Part shown: positions 25,574-37,232 of the stretch, piece by piece | How the letters are laid out: each line of letters opens with the position of its first letter | Numbering within the stretch: the stretch's first letter is position 1 | Source of the DNA: Antedon mediterranea | Taxonomy: Eukaryota > Echinodermata > Crinoidea > Comatulida > Antedonidae | DNA length: 64,000 nt | Assembly: GCF_964355755.1 (NCBI RefSeq) | Contig: NC_092677.1 | Span: 1,865,001 to 1,929,000, forward strand | Reading direction: 5' to 3' | Notes under the pieces: model-generated | What the model saw: the letters and a program-made list of their open reading frames with translations, nothing else | The model's database searches: none | What the model was told of the DNA's origin: nothing | Made by a program: the position numbers and the translations under genes

Positions 25574-28500
25574 TTTTCCTAATGTTACCTTATTTGTAAA
25601 TAGTATTTTAACTTTGCCTTTTGCAATTTGATGTATTTTTCTTTGTTGTTTTATTGTCTTAATTATACCAAGCAAAGCGAATTTCCATTTTCTTGAATCT
25701 TGAGTTTACCTGATATAAGTCGTAAATCATTGCCAAATACTAATTTAATTTCAGTGCCTAACTCACCTAGTAAAGCGGTCGTATCCCAGGTGACCGACTC
25801 ATCAGTGGATATCACCTGGACCTTTGAGGATGACCCAAATGCTCCGGCCAGTGAGTTCTACATCCAGAGGTTAATGGTGCGATCTGTTGGAGAGTGGATG
25901 AATACATCAGAAACAATTCCATTGAGTGCCCGTGAATACAGAATTATTAATCTCACTCCAGGTTAGTATATTTTTTAATTTTTTTCATTTCATGTATTCG
26001 TCTCAAAACAATAAACAAAACAATAAAATACACAAACATAATACATAACAGCCAGAACATGAGACAGGGCACCCAAAAAATGAACTGAATCACTGTCAGA
26101 TGGGGACCCTTAGACATAAGAACAGTACAACAAATACATTTTAAGATATATAAACTGTCTAAAATATGTAAATACTGTATATTCATATTAAAATTGATTA
26201 TAAAACAAATAAACCGATTAAAATTCAATACTATTAGTAGTCAGTGTTATTTTTCATTCTTAATTGGCTGTAATGTACTTACAAATAATCATTATCATTA
26301 TTTTTGGCAAAAAAATATTACGATTGATTGAATAAAGTTCAAAGAAACTCAATTCAAAAAGTTTACCTTTGACATGCAATTAATTGTTTGAACTCAAAAT
26401 AGTTATTTTTAGTAGAACAAATAAATGTGTTTGTGTTTTCAAAATAAATATAAATACATTTTTCATTCACAGGAACAATTTACCGATTCCGCGTACTTGC
26501 GGGGAATCAATTTGGTTCTAGTGAACCAGGCAAGACATCGAATCGGTTCCTTGTTGGTAACGAGACACCCGGTCCTCTTCCACCCGCCCCACCAACTATC
26601 ACGAAATGTGAGGCAGAAAGTGGAAACTCTATCATTGTTGAATGGAAGGTAATAACATAGTTACATTCTACATTCATCACAATCGACATCTAATCGTGAT
26701 TGGTCAAATTACTTGCGTTAAGCTATGTCCTTGTATTGCCTCCAAGTGGGAACTACAGCCCTTTGAGGTTCTTTAAACTTTGATTTTACACTACATGTAA
26801 TTCATATTACGTTATATTTGCACTGGTAAAGTCATCTATTTTGTCATCAAATGTTGAAATTATATTTTTTTTACAAAGTACAAAAGTGATTTGGAAAATC
26901 AACCAGTTGATGGGTTTTTTATTTATCACCGAGCCGATAGAGATGATGACGACGAATATGAGGCAAATATGATTTATGACACTGAAATAAATCGACACAT
27001 TATCAAGCACTTGGAGAATGACATGTTGTATGACATCAAAATGGAAACGTACAATGCGGCTGGCAAAAGTGGATTTAGTAACATTATGTCGGTTTCCACC
27101 GATTGTAAGTAGCTTCTTTCTTATGTGGGTTCATCCTACTTTTATTTCTTGATTGTAAGTAGTTGATAATGGCGAGCTTTCACCTGAACGTAAAGTGGAG
27201 TTGTTGATTGAGTGGAGTTGTGGCTTGGTGGTTATGATGCTTGGCTACCAATCCTAGGGTTCAAGTCATGACAGGATTTTTTCTAATGACATTTACAACT
27301 CCACTCCCAAAGACTTTTATTTTAGAGCATCTTGTGTATATTTTTCCCTTGTGAACGGAATTGCCACCTTTAAGAATAATAGTGAATGAATTCACTTATG
27401 GTTATCTTTGGCAATTTGCCTAGATATATAAACAAAGCAAAAATCTATTTCCAAAATGTAACGCGCCAGCGTAAGCTCCGACCGCGTAAGCCAATCGATC
27501 TGCGTATGTGTAATTACAAAAACCGTACATGTGTCGAGAACCTTATTATTTTAAAAACACAGTAAAAGCTATACATTAACCGAAGGGTATCAAACATGAA
27601 ATTATTCATTACATTTTGACGGTAATTTAACATACTGTGACTGTGGAACAAAAGAATGGTGAGATACGTAGATTATTTATAATAAAAAATTCTATTCTAA
27701 TTTTATGTTATTTTATTGTTATTTCAGCTGTGAATATTGGATCATCTTCAACTTTTATGAAGCCAGAGTACAAGCCACCTGTTACACCTAAGTCACCAGT
27801 AGACATAGCACCAGAAGTACCGTACAATAACGGTAGTGGTACCACTGGAGCTGGTAAGATGTTATTTGGTGTATTACTTTTAAAAGTACTCATGTTGTTT
27901 TTAAGTAGATTGTTGTATCTGTATTCGTAACGTACAAACACCATCTCTGCTTATCGCATACGTTGGTTAGGGTCATGTGCAAAAATATTAATTTAAGTGG
28001 GCTTTTGAAAAAATTACTTTCGATGTCAATAGTGTTCAGTTGGTCTTTAAAAGTGGCAATAGTTGTATTCAGATTGTAGTGCCATTTTGTGTTATAAAAA
28101 CTACAAACCTATGTTAAACACCATTCTTTTGCAATTCCTCTGTGCATCCTGCTACATTGATGTATTTATCAGCCTGCTGCCTCGTTTAACTTGTTGATGC
28201 AGAAATAAAAACAAAAAAAGCCTACGTTTTATTGAGCATTTATGTTTTTCTTTTTCTAGATAAAGAGGAGATCTTGTACATTTGTATTGGTGTGATTCTA
28301 GGTGCCTTTGTCATAATCTTTATCATGTTTGCTGGAATGTGTATCTGGAGATCCAGGCAGCCTAATGGAATGTTTGCAGGTAACATTCTACTGCAGTTAC
28401 TGCAGTAACATTTTTTTTTACTCTTTAAACTGTTTATGGATATATTATTTAGCAAATTGTTTTGAATAATTGTTCGCAATGTTTATTACAGTGACTACCT

Positions 28501-29450
28501 TATATTTCATATGTTATATCAATAAAAGTATTTACTGCAGTAACTGCAGAAGAATTATTTTGACATTATCACTTCATAGTTCCACATTGGTATTTTTTAG
28601 TATTGTATAATATAATGACCTGTAAACATTTGTTCTTGTTCTGTAGCTATTAACTGGTCCCAGGGATACTATGGAAGGTCACCACCATATTCAAAAGGAT
28701 CACAAGATATTAATAACCGTTACATGAATGGTTGTCCTGGTTACGATCAGCAATATAAAGGTGGTCCTTACAGTATGAAAAATGGTCATCTGGAACCAAG
28801 ACCTCTCTATCTGATGCCTCAGGACACAGATCTTCCAATCGACGTTTCTCAATATCTATCCGCCGAAGAAAATGAAATAAATCAAACTGGATTAACTTTA
28901 GGCAGTCAACACGGGACATTAGAACGACGACATCCAACGTATGTGCGTCCAGTGAAGCGTGAAGACTTGAGAGTGACCCCTAATGGTGTTGTTTGTCGAC
29001 CTACTTACAGTTGTAATGGAAATATTTATCATGATAGTTATAGTGATATTTCTACTATCAGAGATAATAGATATAACAGTAACTGTAATTTCTGTTGCCA
29101 AGCAACCAATGAAGAGGTCAATAAATACATGACCCCTAAAGATTCCCATGATTCCTTAGCTCATGAAAATAAAATAAAAGGTAGGTTATTTTTATTTTTT
29201 AGTAAAGATAGTTTTGTATGTTTTATTTTTGTATGCAACATTGTTTAATTTTCATAAATGTACAATTTTTCTTTTTTTTTTTCTTCCAGAACTAGATGAT
29301 CATACAACAGTTCCGACTTCAAATAATAGCCGACAAAGACGAAACAGCGACGACAACACTTCAAACGAAGACACTGCCATGTCACGCTCCCGTTCATCGT
29401 CTGCCAATTCTAGCCAATCTACTCGCAGCATTGTTGAGTCGGATGTATAG
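18382..29450 (+). CDS. CDON/BOC/Ihog-family hedgehog co-receptor, 17 coding exons, 1054 aa
   Basis: Type I membrane protein of the CDON/BOC family, which binds hedgehog through an FN3 domain and presents it to Patched. Exons: 18382-18460, 19688-19972, 20326-20472, 21489-21635, 22069-22332, 22751-22906, 23400-23510, 23890-24072, 24382-24489, 25337-25471, 25755-25961, 26473-26648, 26879-27104, 27728-27853, 28260-28379, 28647-29180, 29290-29450. All introns are phase 1 except one phase 0 (after 26648). Layout: signal peptide 1-25; Ig1 28-119, Ig2 123-218, Ig3 226-306, Ig4 310-395, Ig5 403-492, each with its cysteine pair; linker 494-538; FN3 539-636 and 641-741; membrane span about 788-812; tail to 1054. 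Family marks: GGTAVIHCNPP in Ig2 (no core Trp, as in BOC), ENELGSAQA in Ig4, and GFFIYHRADRDDDDEYE with YDIKMETYN in the last FN3. The vertebrate first FN3 is absent. Confidence 0.92.
19575..19594 (+). repeat. Stray copy of the start of Ig1 exon
   Basis: GAAGCACCCTCATTTTT is identical to the first bases of the Ig1 exon (from 19690) but lies 113 bp upstream. It is framed by ACTGCAATTACTGCAG and ACACTGCAGTAGAAT, ends like those of the ACTGCAG repeat at 28386. If spliced from the CTGCAG before it, the frame would stop after ten codons. Confidence 0.7.
20088..20238. repeat. Foldback repeat with CTCCCAATACC ends
   Basis: CTCTCCCAATACCAGAC (twice on the left) pairs with GTCCGGTATTGGGAGA on the right, and several AATACCAGAC units lie between. 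It sits in the intron between the Ig1 and Ig2 exons. Confidence 0.6.
22381..22521. repeat. Palindromic MITE, TACACTATCAAACT family (copy 2)
   Basis: The ends are AGCTCTGTCTACAATATCAAAC and GTGTGATAGTGTAGACAGAGCT. It lies just after the Ig3 exon. Confidence 0.8.
23171..23395. repeat. Three tandem units of about 75 bp
   Basis: TTTTGTACTCTCTACACTTTTCC, CACAATTGCATCATT and CTAACAAGAAT blocks recur three times, running up to 5 bp before the 3' splice site of the second Ig4 exon. ORFs read through this block are repeat translation only. Confidence 0.8.
24579..25311. repeat. 49-bp minisatellite, about 15 units
   Basis: The unit begins GACAGACCATAATATATACA and continues CATCAGCAAGCGTTCAAGG plus CACACACCAA. 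Units differ by only a few bases. The array fills most of the 847-bp intron between the Ig5 exon and the linker exon, stopping about 25 bp from the acceptor. No ORF in it is coding. Confidence 0.95.
25540..25571. repeat. (TA)n microsatellite
   Basis: Sixteen TA dinucleotides in the intron before the first FN3 exon. Confidence 0.9.
27208..27358 (+). repeat. tRNA-derived SINE-like element (copy 1)
   Basis: An A-box-like TGGCTTGGTGG is followed by a B-box-like GGGTTCAAGTC, then a tail with CAACTCCACTCCCAAAGACT and GCATCTTGTGTATAT. A second copy lies inverted at 53891-54110 with the same order of blocks. It sits in the intron after the second FN3 exon. Confidence 0.7.
28386..28553. repeat. MITE with ACTGCAGTTACTGCAG ends
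   Basis: The left end TTCTACTGCAGTTACTGCAGT pairs with the right end TTACTGCAGTAACTGCAGAAG. It begins 7 bp after the end of the transmembrane exon (exon end 28379). Similar ends occur at 19555-19605 and near 13376 and 58505-58530. Confidence 0.7.
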
Positions 29451-30821
29451 TAACACCTAATTGTGCGACCTTATTGTAAATGTGTAAAATTATTAAAGCA
29501 GATAGTTAGTAATTTATCTGTAAAACTTGAGAAATATTTGTAATATATGCGTATGTATCATTTATTGTATGTTGTGGTATATATATATAAATTTCTATTT
29601 TAACCACATTTTATGTTTTGCTGTATTATGTCATTTGCAAGTGCCGCATAAAAATAAAATGATAAAAGTTCTAGAAAAATTATTTAAACAATGATTTAAA
29701 CTTTTATGAGGAGTTGTTAAAGTTATCAATTTTGTGTACAGAGATTGTGTGTGAGTATTTAGTATATTTTTATTGACAAATTGAGTTTTAATGATTGAAT
29801 CAAAACAATTGTGTCAAATTGCAAGCAAATATTGATGTAAATGTTAACTTGCTGTTAACAATCGGGAGGTTAAGGGCTAAAAAAGCCACATAGGTTTGAG
29901 GGCAGCACTTGGGTCATATTTAAATGAGTACGAGGAATTTATGTAAAATATATTTCTGCTGTTTTATAGGAAGTATGGTATTGAAATTTCCTGAAAATGA
30001 ACTGTTTTGTGATAACATGCTATCAATTTGGAATAATGTTTTTATGTTTTAATGACTATTTTTGATAGCTATTGTCAGAGAATAGCAACATCATTACTTT
30101 TATTCTTATAAAATGCTCGGATTAAGGTTGCGAAGGAAAATATTTCTTGAAATTATGATATAAAATACCTTGATGTTACAGTATTAGAAACACTGGAGGG
30201 AAAATACTTAATATATAAATATGCAGACTTTTTAAATATTTTTACATTTGAGCATAAAAGATATAATACATTGTCTTCAATTTTATAGTAGGGCCTATTA
30301 TTATTTTTAATAATGCAGAAAAACAAAATGTATTTTTATTAATTGTCAAAACATTTTTTGTAAATAATTTTTCAAAAATACCTAAACAAAATTATATTTT
30401 TGGTTTAAATCCTAAATTAAATGTGTTTATGACTTGATTATATGTAATGAACGACGTTAATGTACAACAGAACAATTATAATTACTACTACATTGTTTGG
30501 TAACAATTTCAAGACATGTTTTTTACAATACCATCTTATCAAATAAATGTTTTTATTGTTTACGCGAGCACTTGCTACCAAAAGTTGATGTATATAAGGC
30601 CACGCCCATCTCATTATTTAAGAACATTTTATATTGTAATTATTATACTAACACCTTATAAAATGCTGTGCAAACTTCCTTGTATTCAAAATAAATTATA
30701 TTAGAAGCTGTATATAGGGGGTTAAAGGGAATGAACATTTGGTACTTTTATTTAATGCAAAGGGTACTGACTAAAGGACCGTATTATTAGTGACAACACT
30801 ACTAAAAATGCGCTGAATAAA
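29451..30821 (+). terminator. 3' UTR / poly(A) region of CDON/BOC-like gene
   Basis: Candidate poly(A) signals after the stop codon are ATTAAA at 29492-29497 and AATAAA at 29653-29658, 30542-30547, 30690-30695 and 30816-30821. Which one is used cannot be told from sequence. No other gene is seen between here and 31045. Confidence 0.4.
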
Positions 30822-31044
30822 ACATGTGCAAAACGAAGGTTGTATGTCCGTCTGTCTTCATGAGTATTGAGAAATCATCGTCATCAGTTAAAATGTGTCA
30901 TTATCATCAAAATAATTAACATTTGTATCCTTTATATATTATTAATATAATAATCATTAATATAAAAATCTCATCATTATAATTATCATTGCCATCACTT
31001 TTATCATATCATAATCATAAGGATTATTATTTTTAAAACAGGAG

Positions 31045-32047
31045 GGGAATCCAGGACCGCTAATAACAAGGGACCGATACTATCAAGGAACCGGCGCGCT
31101 ATTAGGGGACCGCTAAATAACAAGGGACCGCTAATAACGAGGAACCGGCCCGCTAATAACAAAGGACCGCTAAATAACAATGGACCGCTAATAACCATGG
31201 ATCGCTAATAACAAGGGACTGCTAATAACGAGTGACTGCTAATAACAAGGGACTGCTAATAACGAGGAACCGGCCCGCTAATAACAAAGGACTGCTAATA
31301 ACGAGTGACCGCTAATAACAAGGGACTGCTAATAACGAGGAACCGGCCCGCTAATAACAAAGGACCGCTAAATAACAATGGACCGCTAATAACCATGGAT
31401 CGCTAATAACAAGGGACTGCTAATAACGAGTAACTGCTAATAACAAGGGACTGCTAATAACGAGGAACCGGCCCGCTAATAACAAAGGACTGCTAATAAC
31501 GAGTGACCGCTAATAACAAGGGACTGCTAATAACGAGGAACCGGCCCGCTAATAACAAAGGACCGCTAAATAACAATGGACCGCTAATAACCATGGATCA
31601 TCGCTAATAACGAGGGACTGCTAATAACGAGGGACTGCTAATAACGAGGGACTGCTAATAACGAGTGACTGCTAATAACGAGTGACTGCTAATAACGAGT
31701 GACTGCTAATAACGAGTGACTGCTAATAACGAGTGACTGCTAATAACGAGTGACCGCTAATAAAAAGGGACTGCTAATAACAAGGGACTGCTAATAACAA
31801 GGGACTGCTAATAACGAGGAACCGGCCCGCTAATAACAAAGGACCGCTAAATAACAATGGACCGCTAATAACAAGGGCCCTAATAACGAGTGACCGCTAA
31901 TAACAAGGGACTGCTAATAACAAGGGACTGCTAATAACGAGGGATCGCTAATAACGAGGGACCGCTAATAACGAGGGACCGCTAATAACGAGGGACCGCT
32001 AATAACAAGGGATCGCTAAGAACAAGGGACCGCTGCCTAATAACGTA
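31045..32047. repeat. 17-bp minisatellite, about 1 kb, with higher-order units
   Basis: The basic unit is GACTGCTAATAACAAGG with C/T and R variants; about 58 units lie head to tail. Variant units such as GGAACCGGCCCGCTAATAA recur in a fixed order with ACAATGGACCGCTAATAACC and CATGGATCGCTAATAAC, giving a higher-order period near 190 bp, repeated about three times. It lies between the CDON/BOC-like gene and the first CAP gene. Confidence 0.95.
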
Positions 32048-32527
32048 ATAGTACAATGTACTCTTATTTCTTCTTCTATTTTTTGTCATTTTACGTTTTC
32101 AATATAATGCCATAATGTGGAAAACGTCGCCAATACCAACATTCACCAAACTGCCAAAAAAAACCATTATAATTTCCCGTTTTTAACAACACCTTTTAAA
32201 TGTAAATTTTTATTTTTATCGTATTCATTCATCAAGTTTTTTCTCCTAATAATTGCATTTAGATACTTATTAGACTTTTGATTAACACAATACGGGGAAA
32301 ACAAAATGCCGTTTCCCCTTGTGGCATATATTTACATTATACCATTAGCTTGAGAGTAAAACAACAATATAAGACGCTCTAACAATGTAAATTGGAACTA
32401 TTATAGTATTGTTTGTAACAATATGTAATTAACGAACACAACTAAAAATGAATATATATATGCTTTTTTTAATCTGCAGTAAAACAAAGGAAATTGTAAG
32501 TACTGTATCTTAATTACCTGGTCGGCC

Positions 32528-32538
32528 TATATATATAA
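32528..32538 (+). promoter_or_regulatory. TATA box of CAP gene A
   Basis: TATATATATAA lies 71 bp before the ATG at 32609, with the expected transcription start around 32560-32570. Confidence 0.6.
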
Positions 32539-32608
32539 GCTCTGGGAGTAAAGTCGGTAGAAGTCTTTGAGGATATCGTCAGCTTACGGTATTGTTAAGG
32601 AAGGCATC

Positions 32609-32779
32609 ATGATGTTGATGGTGTTTATATTGCTGATTTCATTTGTACAGGTACGTTATTATACTGTAGATTAGATGATGGATGACTTTGAGTTTGGCCT
32701 AAAATAGCAGTGGTTTAACCAATTTTGGGGGTGTGGATTAGTTAAATTTTCAACAACCATTGTATTCCACTAAAATAAC

Positions 32780-32822
<43 letters not shown>

Positions 32823-35800
32823 TGTTTGCCAGCAGATACGGGTGATACCACATACAGTTCTAAACTCATATTGATTCCGGTCTCAATTTAAAAATGTAAA
32901 ATTCTTAACCATTTTTTTAAAATTTTGTAACGGAAATAGGCCAATCCCGAACACTTGTTTTGAGCATTCAGTATTTTGTTTCTTCGGGTTGATGATAATC
33001 AAAATATTCATTTCTATATTTACATAACAAATAAACTTTGTGTTGTAATGTTTTCAGGAGGGCAGTAGCAGACTTACAATTGACGAGAAGCAATTCATTG
33101 TAGACATTCACAATGAATATCGAATGAACGTAACGCCAAATGCGGCAGACATGCGCAGACTCGTGAGTATACCAATAATCCTTTACTAATAAGCTTGGTT
33201 GCCATTTGGACGCAAAGGCTCAGAAAAACGCAAGTTGACCAATCACTAGCAAAAGTTTGGTTGATCCATGGTGTCGTGATTGGTCAAAATTACTTGCTCT
33301 TACGTTCTATTTGGGAACCAAACGATTAAAGATATCGGCCATTTCAACTTGCACGTGCGATATAGTAACTTTGAACCAACCGCTCGCTACGTCGCTTATG
33401 TGAACTGCCGAGTAGAGGTAGGCCTGGCTATGTTCACCATGTAAACCATCGGCAGTTAAATAATAGTTAGTCTGGTTATAATGTAAATGTAGAAGTAGTA
33501 GCATATGTTGTTTTACCTTTTTGTTTGTATACTTACCTACCACCACTCAATTATTACAAAAGCGGGATTATAATTCGTCCCGTTTTAAAATGTATTATTA
33601 CAAAACTAATGTAACTAGGTGTGTAATATTGAACTGTTTATTTTATATACAGGAGTGGGATGATGAAGTAGCAGCGGTGGCACAGAATTGGGCATCCGGG
33701 TGCCCTGGTGGTCATAACAGTAACGAGTATGGAGAGAATCTAGCATTTAGCACTCTGCCTTTCACCGGTAATATAGAAAATCTGTTTAAAGCTGGCCTGA
33801 AGGCATGGCATGACGAAGTCGACGACTACAAATACAACACAGGAGAATGTTCTGGAGTCTGTGGCCACTATACACAGGTATTAGCAGCGTTTTATTTACA
33901 GTTTGTAACACGTTTGCCAGGTGCCATTTAACACCTGGTTTTTTCAAAAAGAAAATGGAAAAAGTGGAAATTTTCTTCACTTTTGTAGACGATGAAAAAA
34001 ATTTCCTTAGATAAACGTTCAACTATTATATGGTTATTCTCTTCTTATTTATATTGAACATTTTTGTCCAGTGTTCACATTAAGGCTAAGATTTATGGTT
34101 TCCACTTGGACGCAGAGCAACGACGTAGACGCGACGCAAGTGATTTGACCAATCACAAACAATGAAACTTACTTACTTACCGTACCTTTGTGTCTACGTC
34201 CTTTGGTTGCGTCCTAGTGGAAACCAACTTCTGTAATGACTTTTTTAGATGGTTGATACAAGAAGTATAAAGATTGGCTGTGGTACGAATTATGAAGAAT
34301 GCGCGGGGAGATTTCCTTATACTTTAGTCTGTAACTATTCCCCAGCGTAAGTATACATACAGTTATATTTTGTATTACATTAAACTAATAATGTTAACTT
34401 CAAAAAATAACATTGTATGTAATTATATGGTAGAGCCGATACTTTATTTTTACATTTTTTAAATTTATTTATTTATTTATTTTGCTTAAGTGGAAACTAC
34501 AATGGGAACAAACCTTATCAGAAGGGGAAAACGTGTTCTAAATGTGCCGATGACACTAGATTCTGTGTTGATAAGTTTTGTGGTGAGTTGGAAACTATTA
34601 TTTTCACTGATAACTCTTGCAGAAATTCAAACGGTTGGTCTGTTAAAACATGTTTTTTTAACTAATCATTGTGCCAGTTTGATTTGGAATTTCAAAAAGT
34701 ATTATTTAACTTTATATGCACCACACTATACGCAAGTGGAGCAGTATCCTTCAACTATGACGTTTGCCCCTAAATGGAAGAAGAGGTAGAAAGGAATTTA
34801 CACCCACAACTAGCATTTTACCTTAATTAAAATACTGTACTGTTTCAGCAAGTTAAGTCCTGTATTTGAAAGTTTTGATATTAAACAAAACACAATTGTT
34901 ATTGTGCCTGTATTTAAGTGTAATAATTATTTACTTTTTGTTTAATTTTCCTTTGTTTAAAAGCTGCTGAATGTTCAGGAAACTGCAGTAAGTAACTGAG
35001 TTTATAGTATTTTTTTTATAACTGATGATGACAGAAGTACTGTAATGTGACGTCACCGATTTGTGGCAAATAAGACACATTTCGAGCAACTGTGTTTGAC
35101 CAAATGAATTGAATTGTAATTTAATTTAATTGAGTGTTGTTGTGGTGATGATCATGCAGCGGACGAGGAATAAAAATTGATATTTCTTGTCTTTAAATCC
35201 AAATTAGAGTGTAAGAGAAAATGTAAGAAGGGCGAACTGGACAAGAAGACGTGCACCTGCAACTGCTACAAAAAGAAAGGTTATTACGGCTCGTTCTGTA
35301 AACGTAAGTGTATCATTGTTTTTGCGAAAACGTATTTAAGCCGATTTTCTACCAGGCGAAATTGTTCGCGCGAATCGAAAGCGTCAGTTTGAGTAGAGAA
35401 GGATTTAGAAGATGGAAACATGCGTATAGCCATCAAGCATAAGTTTTTACCTTGCCAAGCTTACAATTTTTGTTTGTAATAACAATAACTATGCCTAATT
35501 AATATTTCAATCACTGTAGAGAAATGCAAGAATACCGACGAGTGCATCAACAGGGGCTACGATACCTGGCCTGACGAAAATGTTTGCGTCGGTGATTATT
35601 TCACTGACTTGTGTCCTCTGAAATGCCATCCAGATTGCGGTAAGATGCATTTACATATTATGAACCTTTTTAGCCGGTTTCTTCATTATATTCTTATTTA
35701 TAAAGAAAACTTCAAATTTAACCGTAAACTGTGCTAATGACAATGATTGTAAGCCTACTAATAAATGGTCACGATTAAAACATCGTTCAAATACAGCTAA

Positions 35801-36314
35801 TTATCATGATGGTGATGATAACAAAAAAGTGCATTTTGATTCATTTGTAAAAATTGTCACTTTGGGACAAACTAATTAGCCTCATTATGAGTTACGCGCG
35901 GGAGTTATCACGTGATGATGAGCAATTAAGAAAAACTAAATGGTTATGATACCTTAGGGGATACAAACACAATGTATTTGAATAAATCAATTCATCTGAC
36001 TCTATAATAGCATTTTGATGATCTAATTTAGTCAATTAATTATAAATGACTTATTCAGAACATCTGTAGTTTCGTTAGAAACTGATGTCGTTTAGCGAGT
36101 TGACCATCACAAGCTGCAGATCGGATTATCCACTTGTGCTTGGTCAACTAGCTTGCGTTGCGCTTAACGTTCTAAACTAATCTTAAGTTGACTCGACTAA
36201 GGTATGACGTCATTATTATTTTCGATTAAGTAAATTAAATATTATCCATATCCTTTACTCCTGATTCATAATTATTTCAATCTTACAGAATACTTCAAAA
36301 ACAAGAAAGGTTAA
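32609..36314 (+). CDS. Secreted CAP - EGF-like - ShKT protein A, 9 exons, 275 aa
   Basis: Cysteine-rich secreted protein of the CAP (CRISP/antigen 5/PR-1) superfamily. Exons: 32609-32650, 33058-33162, 33653-33877, 34249-34346, 34491-34582, 34964-34987, 35208-35303, 35520-35639, 36289-36314. Signal peptide MMLMVFILLISFVQ. The CAP domain (about 22-185) shows HNEYR, GGHNSNEYGENLAFS, WHDEVDDY, CGHYTQMVDTRS and LVCNYSPAGNYNG. The His-Glu-Glu-His cavity residues are therefore present, but the usual Trp of the GHYTQxxW motif is Asp. Next come a hinge with CSKCADDTRFC, a 24-bp microexon (AAECSGNC), an EGF-like module with CTCNC and GYYGSFC (196-227), and a six-cysteine ShKT module (228-267, ending CPLKCHPDC). 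Expected outside the cell; target unknown. A ShKT fold alone does not make it a toxin. First of three tandem paralogues. Confidence 0.88.
33193..33323. repeat. CCAAT foldback element in CAP-A intron 2
   Basis: The outer arms are TTGGTTGCCATTTGGACGCAA and ACGTTCTATTTGGGAACCAA. Inside, GTTGACCAATCAC faces GTGATTGGTCAA. It is a member of the foldback family that crowds this cluster. Confidence 0.7.
34095..34229. repeat. CCAAT foldback element in CAP-A intron 3
   Basis: The arms are TGGTTTCCACTTGGACGCA and TTGCGTCCTAGTGGAAACCA, with internal TTGACCAATCAC. It ends about 20 bp before the 3' splice site of exon 4. Confidence 0.75.
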
Positions 36315-36329
36315 TTTGATCCGGATAGG

Positions 36330-36481
36330 AATTCGTATGCCTACCTATGATGGATGATGTACAATGATGTAGGCCTCCATCAAATAACAACATGTCAATT
36401 TACTTAATTCGTAGGCCTACCTATGATGGATGATGTACAATGATGTAGGCCTCCATCAAATAACAACATGTCAATTTACTT
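36330..36481. repeat. 76-bp tandem duplication downstream of CAP-A
   Basis: Two nearly identical units start AATTCGTA(T/G)GCCTACCTA and end CAACATGTCAATTTACTT. They lie in the probable 3' UTR of gene A. Confidence 0.9.
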
Positions 36482-36588
36482 CTTGTTATCATTTGTTAAT
36501 ATTATATAATTATTATAATTCTTTAATTATTGAGTTGTTAGTTACTTATGAAATTTAAATCTGAAACTCTAATTAATTAGTCGGGTAT

Positions 36589-36594
36589 AATAAA
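36589..36594 (+). terminator. Poly(A) signal candidate for CAP gene A
   Basis: AATAAA, 275 bp after the stop codon. No earlier perfect signal is seen after the stop. Confidence 0.4.
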
Positions 36595-37138
36595 GAATTA
36601 TTAGACTAGATAAGATTTTGAACAACATTATAGGCCTGCAGTAACATTTAATTTCCTATACGGGTAAAACATTTAAAACCAAAAATGCTATACAAAGATT
36701 TGTAAAAATGTTTTTGTTTTGGAAATTTTCCGATTTGTAAACTTGTTATGAAACCCCCTTGGAAATAATCATTAAAAAATCAAAAATGAAAGTTACTATT
36801 TATCATGTCCAGTTTTGTCACTATGTTCATAAATATAGCTAACGGTGTGACAACACTAAATGAGAATGTACTTTTACTTTTCCAAAAAAAACAAACTAAT
36901 CTACTGATGATATTTACACCAAGTTTAGCAAATATAAATGGAAATACTCCTTTGACAATATGCCAGAACTAAACTTGCTGTATAGTTATTTATATATTTC
37001 TGAATAATAATTAGTACCTATGGAGAAATAAAATAGTTCCAAATGAAGAGAGGTAAAACTGAAAAGTTTGTAATGTACGACTAGGGAGTAGCGATATGAT
37101 AAAGTGTTACGTAATACATATTTAATTGGATACACGGC

Positions 37139-37148
37139 TATATATAAA
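37139..37148 (+). promoter_or_regulatory. TATA box of CAP gene B
   Basis: TATATATAAA lies 85 bp before the ATG at 37233, matching the layout of gene A. Confidence 0.6.
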
Positions 37149-37232
37149 TGTTTCAATTTGAAAGTGTAGTGTTATTAAACTAACCTCGTCGGTTGGTAAA
37201 GTTTGGATTATTCTGGGGAGGAAGTTGCCAAG

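Noticed and set aside
26953-27112. Reading the second FN3 exon past 27104
   Set aside because: GATT/GTAAGT is a strong donor and the spliced frame continues cleanly into 27728.
18382-29450. Roundabout (Robo) receptor as identity of the Ig/FN3 gene
   Set aside because: Robo has five Ig and three FN3 domains, but the Ig2 motif GGTAVIHCNPP, the Ig4 motif ENELGSAQA and the last FN3 (GFFIYHRADRD, YDIKMETYN) fit CDON/BOC, and no Robo cytoplasmic motif was seen.
31004-31198. 64-codon minus-strand ORF rich in SGPLL
   Set aside because: It is a translation of the 17-bp minisatellite, not a gene.
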